From contig NC_054881.1 of NCBI RefSeq assembly GCF_018320785.1, forward strand, positions 14,694,275 through 14,758,274: a DNA stretch of 64,000 nucleotides, in the 5' to 3' direction. Under the pieces are notes generated by a model that did not search any database, was not told the DNA's origin, and saw nothing but the letters and a program-made list of their open reading frames with translations. This document shows positions 60,701-64,000 of the stretch, in pieces (the stretch's first letter is position 1; each line of letters begins with the position of its first letter). The position numbers and the translations under genes were made by a program. Source of the DNA: Cheilinus undulatus (taxonomy: Eukaryota; Chordata; Actinopteri; Labriformes; Labridae).

Positions 60701-60778
60701 GTCAAAGTACCGCTCCTTGTGGGGGGCTGTGGTGGGAGGGGGGGCCGTCACCACTCCGGCACCTGACTCGCCGTTCAT
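30399..60778 (-). CDS. add1: Alpha-adducin (16 coding exons, complete coding region)
   Basis: Adducin caps fast-growing actin ends and promotes spectrin-actin binding at the membrane skeleton; PKC phosphorylation and calmodulin act on its tail. Coding exons in transcript order: 60584-60778, 60111-60273, 59658-59809, 58080-58160, 57806-57955, 57571-57714, 56504-56602, 55969-56142, 53333-53590, 47632-47727, 47427-47522, 44792-44878, 40676-40832, 38259-38618, 35959-36048, 30399-30769. All have GT/AG borders and agreeing phases: 2673 bases, 890 residues. The start [19 protein letters not shown] follows 14 bases of 5' UTR in the same exon (acceptor at 60793). The class II aldolase-like head spans about residues 140-390 ([67 protein letters not shown]). 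Neck and tail follow, ending [18 protein letters not shown], the MARCKS-like segment. It is longer than human ADD1 (about 737-768), chiefly through exon 38259-38618 and the Ala/Glu-rich last exon. ADD1 rather than ADD2 or ADD3 is favoured by linkage to NOP14. Confidence 0.97.
30770..35958. other. add1: Last ADD1 intron
   Basis: About 5.2 kb without a supported exon. A stretch near 31846-31940 (GAGCCTATAAAAAGTG) resembles an end of the Tc1 family at 6433-7517. The open frames at 30418-31023, 32716-33087 and 35248-35523 show no domain or splice support; the first is the mirror of the Ala-rich exon. Confidence 0.6.
36049..38070. other. add1: ADD1 intron, including a probable 3' UTR of the short isoform
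   Basis: This is intronic for the long isoform. For the read-through isoform, roughly 38070 down to about 37530 would be 3' UTR: on the - strand, AATAAA signals occur at 37601-37606, 37597-37602, 37577-37582 and 37555-37560. A small hAT element lies at 36674-36854. Nothing else was recognised. Confidence 0.5.
36674..36854. mobile_element. Small hAT-type nonautonomous element with 8-bp duplication
   Basis: The ends are inverted: CAGAGGTGGAAAAAG at the left and CTTTCCACCCCTG at the right. The flanking 8-base sequences are TTGATTTG (36666-36673) and CTGATTTG (36855-36862), a 7/8 match, as expected for hAT target duplications. It is 181 bp, has no coding capacity and lies in an ADD1 intron. Confidence 0.75.
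38071..38618 (-). CDS. add1: ADD1 exon with alternative end (short-tail isoform)
   Basis: The exon starts at 38618 (acceptor GAATTCACAG) and reads [20 protein letters not shown] onward, a Pro/Ser/Glu-rich tail segment with [20 protein letters not shown] further on. At 38259 there is a donor CTCCAG/GTACTC; splicing there joins, in phase, to the exon at 36048 (QAP then [14 protein letters not shown]). If that donor is not used the frame stays open for 62 more residues, from [10 protein letters not shown] to [10 protein letters not shown], and stops at 38071-38073. The short form, with the 87-bp cassette, would be 799 residues and lack the MARCKS-like segment. Mammalian ADD1 also has truncated isoforms from alternative splicing in the tail, which supports this reading. 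Which form dominates cannot be told from sequence. Confidence 0.8.
38619..40675. other. add1: ADD1 intron with one hAT-type relic
   Basis: No exon is apparent. A decayed hAT-type element lies at 39546-39832. The rest is AT-rich intronic sequence. Confidence 0.6.
39546..39832. mobile_element. Decayed hAT-type nonautonomous element
   Basis: The left end reads CAGTGGTTCTCAACCTT and the right end GGTTGGGAACCAAG, inverted partners of the CAGTGGTTCCCAACC consensus of many vertebrate hAT elements. The inner flanks also pair loosely (GAGCCCCCCTACTT against AAGGGGGTTCCTGAC). The target duplication is no longer clear. It has no coding capacity. Confidence 0.6.
42078..43886 (+). mobile_element. Tc1-type element split by a hAT insertion
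   Basis: The left end reads CAGGTGCATCTCAAAAAAT and the right end near 43868-43886 reads TTTTTGAGATATACAAG, an inverted partner; longer inverted similarity continues inward (for example GATTATAGCTTACAACT near 42224 against AGCTGTAAGCCATAATT near 43748). Between 43190 and 43600 the + strand holds decayed N-terminal transposase-like sequence ([19 protein letters not shown] and [15 protein letters not shown]), after which the catalytic region is largely missing. A hAT element occupies 42273-43079. Confidence 0.75.
42273..43079 (+). mobile_element. hAT element with perfect 8-bp target duplication
   Basis: The 807-bp element begins CAGCGGCTCTCAAACTT and ends AAGTTTGAGAACCCCTG. TATTAGAC stands on both sides (42265-42272 and 43080-43087). 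Inside, from 42573 on the + strand, the sequence reads [20 protein letters not shown] followed by [13 protein letters not shown] and a frame break; then [20 protein letters not shown], resembling the BED zinc-finger region at the start of ZBED/SCAND3-like hAT transposases. The catalytic domain is absent, so this is an internally deleted copy moved by another source. It lies inside a Tc1 element. Confidence 0.9.
44792..44878 (-). CDS. add1: ADD1 87-bp cassette exon
   Basis: This phase-0 exon of exactly 29 codons reads [20 protein letters not shown] and then YSPASSIRK, between the exons ending VVERSLNQ and beginning [11 protein letters not shown]. Because both neighbours are phase 0 the exon can be included or skipped without a frame change. 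Human ADD1 has an optional insert of about 31 residues at this place with a related LSDC start, so this is most likely the same alternatively spliced cassette. Skipping gives an 861-residue long form. The insert is rich in Ser, Asp and Thr, so phosphorylation is plausible but unproven. Confidence 0.85.
46065..46600. repeat. Degenerate minisatellite, about seven units of 75-80 bp
   Basis: The core AATTTGACCAAAAAGTCATG followed by ACCGTGGACC and GTCGCCAAATTTGAG recurs with changes: core starts near 46078, 46155, 46235, 46373 and 46445, and the CCAAATTTGAG-like half near 46113, 46275, 46332, 46405, 46480 and 46530. Units differ by point changes and small deletions. The open frames on both strands here (45994-46389 and 46383-46670) come from the repeat, not from genes. 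Confidence 0.8.
46795..46950. repeat. Dispersed teleost repeat fragment
   Basis: The blocks TTTTGTCCAAAGCGATTTA, AAGGACCTTGCTCAGGGGCC and ACCACTGAGCTATCCCTGC occur in this order in a repeat common across fish genomes. The family name and full extent cannot be set from this copy. Confidence 0.5.
48239..48510. mobile_element. Small hAT-type element with TAGGGTTGGGTATC ends
   Basis: The left end TAGGGTTGGGTATCA and the right end CGATACTCAACCCTA are inverted copies. The flanks GTCACCAA (48231-48238) and GTCTCCAA (48511-48518) match at 7 of 8 bases. The internal GATACC/GGTATC motifs are typical of this kind of fish element. It is 272 bp and noncoding. Confidence 0.75.
48606..48948. mobile_element. 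Small hAT-type element with perfect 8-bp duplication
   Basis: CCCTATCT flanks the element on both sides (48598-48605 and 48949-48956). The ends CTTTGGTTCCAACCTGGGG and GGTTGGGAAACACTA are decayed inverted copies of the CAGTGGTTCCCAACC hAT consensus. It is 343 bp and noncoding, only 95 bases from the previous element. Confidence 0.8.
50203..50275. repeat. G-rich purine tract
   Basis: A run of G-tracts on the + strand (GGGGG at 50203-50207, GGGG, GGG, GGGG, GGG and more up to 50275) with short loops could form a G-quadruplex. It is on the strand opposite to ADD1 RNA, so a structure would form in DNA rather than in the transcript. Confidence 0.6.
53591..55968. other. add1: ADD1 intron with a Tc1 relic
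   Basis: Half of this intron is the Tc1 element 53851-55048. The rest is AT-rich with no supported exon; the flanking exons join in phase (RMLDNL then [15 protein letters not shown]). Confidence 0.7.
53851..55048 (-). mobile_element. Tc1/mariner-type transposon with 40-bp inverted ends, decayed
   Basis: Left end GGGAAAAAGCCATCCAAACC and right end GGTTTGGGTGCTTTTTCCC are inverted copies; the similarity runs about 40 bases through GGCCCTATGTG. On the - strand the sequence reads [20 protein letters not shown] and [20 protein letters not shown] (about 54720-54840), the helix-turn-helix region of a Tc1-type transposase, followed by a broken catalytic part ([15 protein letters not shown] near 54365-54410). 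Stops and frame shifts show it is inactive. Confidence 0.85.
58161..59657. other. add1: ADD1 intron, no other feature seen
   Basis: No exon, repeat with clear ends or RNA gene was recognised. The flanking exons end SELIYNHLT and begin [16 protein letters not shown]. Confidence 0.7.
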
Positions 60779-60792
60779 GCTGGCTTGGGCTC

Positions 60793-63700
60793 CTGCAGAA
60801 AGAAGAACATAGAGATGATAGCCCACATTTCAATCATTTCAATTTGACTTCACTTACATTGCTGCCCCACATACATATGACTGACATGTTTTTGTAGGAC
60901 TTATCTTTAAGTGGTAGGGTTTTCTGTGTTTGGTTGTTTTTGTCCACTATTTATAAGGAGCAAATATAGAGCACCTATCCAGCTCTATGTATGTCCTATG
61001 TACAGAGATCGTAGCCCTCAAGGCATGCCACGTCATCCCTAACCTCTCATCCTGTTTCTGACTCCATCAGCTGCCCTCTTATTCTAATTAGGGCATGAAA
61101 AAGCCCACAATTATCCTTAAATTTAGATAAAATAACGTAACCCTCATTTTTCCTAAACATGTAGAAGTCCAAATATTGAAGAAATCAACAAAACAATTGT
61201 CTAAAGTCAAACAATTAAGCTCCTGCTGACAAAGGAAAAGAAAGAAAGGGGAAATGGACATCGCCAGTCATTGAACTAAACAGCAGCCAATCACACGAAC
61301 ACATTCTCCTCTATTTCCTGTCCAGATGACGTGACCACTCTTCCAAGCTTGGAGCGGTTTTCATTGATTTTCACAATGTGTTTCCTGGAATCACAACACC
61401 ACTCAGCTGTCAAGGCTGTGCTGAATAAAGTAAAGAGAAAAAATCTGTTCCTACAAGAGCCAAAAGAAAATACCACTGGAGATTGTAAGTTGTAAAATAT
61501 TGGCTATAATTTCCTAAATTTTCCATACAGTGTTAAAAATGATTTATATTTTTTAACACTATAACGTAAAGTAAGCCTTAAATGGTACATCTCTTCCACA
61601 ACACAGATGTGTAAGAGAGAGGAATGAAATGTTTTAGAACCTCATCATTGCCAATGTTTTTGTGCAATTCAGACAGTGTGTAGAACAAAAATGCATGCCT
61701 AGGACTTATATTTCTGTTGCTATGCAATTAAAAAAGGCATCGACTGTTTGACTTTTAAACTCCTAGAAATGTTTTTTGTAAGTCTGGGACATACATTGCT
61801 CTATATACGATGGTGCGGGCTCAGTAGGTAGAGTCGGTCATCTCACAGTCAGAGGGTTGGGGGTTTGATCCCAAGCTCCCACAGTCACATGTCAGTGTGT
61901 CCTTGGGCAAAACCCATTACACTCCCGTGTAAATGGGTACAGAATGGATGCATTTGAATAGGATTAAATACAGCACTTTGAGTAGTCAGAAGACTAGAAA
62001 AGTGCTATACAAGATCAAGTCCATTTACCAAGTCATATAGGATGCATGGAGATTTTTGCTGATATCTGATATCAAAAATTTCACAAACTTGTTATAGTCA
62101 TATTACTGATCAGGGCTGGAAAAATATCAGTTCTTCATGGCCAATGCCTATTATTAGCAATTCATAAGACCAGTAGTTGATATCTTGAACTGACATGCAT
62201 TTATGTACTTAATATTGTAAAAGTAAAATAATGATCACAAACTATTAAAAAATAATGAAGGAAAATAAACAATTTAGCCCCAGCATGAGCAGCAGCAGGA
62301 AAAGAGGAAGTGATTTTATACGTTCACTGGGTCAGTGGCCTACACTGAAGCGCTGGTTGGCTGGTGCTCGTGACATTTAGCCAATCAGATTGTGTTGTAT
62401 GCAGGATATTTGGTAAGACTGTTGGCAAAGCCAGAGGGGAAGACACACCTTGCAGTGTCGCCAAAGCAGAGCACCTTTTGATTAATCAGTTTTATTGCTT
62501 ATCTGTAAAATAAAATGATGAAACCGATGATCAGCCAAATCCCAAATATCAGCATCAACAATCTGCCAGGCCAATAAATGGTCGACCCTAATACTGATAC
62601 ATACAAAGTGCTGCCTAAAACTCCACAAACGTTAAGCTCACCTCATAAGGTGGCACAGGACATGCAATGTTTTACAAATACTCAGTCATTGTTTCTCAAA
62701 AAAATAAAAATGGGACTTTAATCTTATTTAAAAACTATATTTTATCATTACTTTAACCGGGCCTGGTTTGAATTAGACAACTACTGCAAGAAAATAATAA
62801 AACAGCAGCAATACCCTGTGATACTACTGAAAAAAGAAACTAATTTCACTCATTTTTACTTGGGAAACAATCGTACTTTGCTCACTTTTGTTATAAATGT
62901 CCACGTAAGCAACCTATTTAACTTAGTACTCTTAAGTAAAATTGTTTCTTAAGTTGAAACTAGCATGTATCAATGCTGAATCTGTTAGCCTGTTAGAGGC
63001 AATTTCCATTATGTGTTTGCATCAAGCTAAGAATACTCATATTTTTCTTCTGACTTTCTAATAGTAATTGTCTTTGCTCTTTCTCTGCCAATATTTATGG
63101 CTGAAATTCTGGCTGCAATTCAGGGCACAACTTTTCATATCCACCTGTCCAAATAATTAACTCTTCAAGCTGTTACCTGCAGATCTAAATGTTATTTCAA
63201 TAATATCATGCATCCCTGAGTTATATTGTTTAATTTCACCTGAATAACTAACACAGCTCTGACTTCATAATGCATTAGAGATTAGAGACTTTGGGGGACT
63301 ACAGACAGATTTCCTATAGATCCATCCAGCTGGCTGGCTCTATGCGAGCATAAATAGCCTCTGCCTGTCTGTCACAGCGCCGATTTCTTAGGCCCCTGAC
63401 TCTGTAGGACACACACCCACTTCTGAGCAGAGGGAAATGTCTGTGCATGCAACCATGCATGGGTAATAGGGAGGGAGGGGAACTCTGGCAGAAAGTGATG
63501 CAGACCATTAGTCCACATCAATACAAATGTTCAGCCAAAACCACCATGACAACTGCAGAGCAAACCGAAAGCATCCAGTATCACACTGAGCGCTGACAGT
63601 CTCTCTCTGTCTCTGGTTGCCTTTATTCGGCTCCTGGAGGTTTTCCAAACATCAAACTAGATATTTTTCACAGATGTCAGGTCACCTGCTTTAATCAAGG

Positions 63701-64000
63701 TTAATGTGTTGAGTTCATGCAGTTTGACTATTTCTAGTCTAACAATGTTTGGTCCATTTCACCCTAGATGAAAGAAAGAGTAATGATCACTGCATGGCAA
63801 CGTTTCAAAGGGAGAGCTGGAAAAAAACCCAAAGGTTAAAGTATTCAAGCTCACTGGTTAAACTTTGTAAATATTACCTTTCATGTGTTTAAACAACAAC
63901 ACCACAGAGAATCTTAAAAAGCCCTTTTACCTTTGTAAAAATAAAAACATGAACTGAAAGTGTTTTATTAATGTTAATGTTGATGTTATCGAATGTTGGA
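60793..64000. other. add1: ADD1 5' intron with SINE; upstream exons not in view
   Basis: The first coding exon has a splice acceptor at 60793, so at least one noncoding 5' exon lies further right. No donor with convincing context or CpG-rich promoter was found up to 64000, so it probably lies outside the window. The stretch contains a SINE (61810-62030) and, at about 62100-62600, sequence resembling a dispersed fish repeat (CAGCCAAATCCCAAATATC and AATGGTCGACCCTAATAC) whose limits are unclear. Confidence 0.55.
61810..62030 (+). repeat. tRNA-derived SINE
   Basis: A pol III A-box-like sequence (GGGCTCAGTAGGTAG, 61817-61831) and a B box (GGTTTGATCCC, 61862-61872) stand at tRNA-like spacing. The body GTCCTTGGGCAAAACCC and the tail CACTTTGAGTAGTCAGAAGA with AAAAGTGCTATACAAGATC, ending CCATTTACCA, match a widespread teleost SINE. 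It is in an ADD1 intron, in antisense orientation to ADD1. Confidence 0.8.

Noticed and set aside
61817..61872. Possible tRNA gene (A and B boxes)
   Set aside because: The promoter boxes are present, but the sequence does not fold as a tRNA and continues into a SINE body and tail.

Overview
The window looks like nuclear DNA from a ray-finned (probably percomorph) fish. It holds intron-rich, conserved vertebrate genes with GT/AG exon borders, and the introns are full of Tc1/mariner elements, small hAT-type elements and tRNA-derived SINEs typical of teleosts. No rRNA or tRNA gene, CRISPR array or bacterial-style operon was seen.

Three genes are visible. (1) On the + strand, the last two coding exons (5786-5857 and 8054-8077) and 3' UTR of a gene that begins left of the window; I do not recognise it. 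(2) On the - strand, a complete NOP14 gene, a nucleolar 40S-ribosome assembly factor. Its 18 coding exons lie between 25256 (start) and 12045 (stop), with a probable noncoding first exon near 26106-26160. The exons join in phase to give 857 residues. (3) On the - strand, ADD1 (alpha-adducin), a membrane-skeleton protein that caps actin filaments and recruits spectrin. Its 16 coding exons lie between 60778 (start) and 30399 (stop) and give an 890-residue long form. Upstream noncoding exons and the promoter probably lie to the right of the window.

ADD1 carries two visible points of alternative splicing. One is an 87-bp in-frame cassette exon (44792-44878). The other is an alternative end to the exon at 38259-38618: splicing at 38259 leads to the MARCKS-like tail, while reading through gives a 62-residue alternative tail with a stop at 38071 and several AATAAA signals about 470-520 bases further on. 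ADD1 and NOP14 are neighbours in the same orientation, with no MFSD10-like exons found between them; NOP14 and the left-hand gene converge.

The rest is introns and intergenic DNA. The main elements are a near full-length Tc1 element with long inverted ends (9282-10757) inside an older Tc1 relic; a hAT element with a perfect 8-bp target duplication (42273-43079) inside another Tc1 element; other decayed Tc1 elements at 6433-7517, 13300-14450, 22470-22749 and 53851-55048; a row of small hAT-type elements with 8-bp target duplications (36674-36854, 48239-48510, 48606-48948); SINE-like repeats near 27755-27990 and 61810-62030; and an unusual degenerate minisatellite of about 75-80 bp units at 46065-46600 in an ADD1 intron. 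No novel molecular system was found; the most useful leads are the ADD1 splice switch, the minisatellite and the nested insertions.
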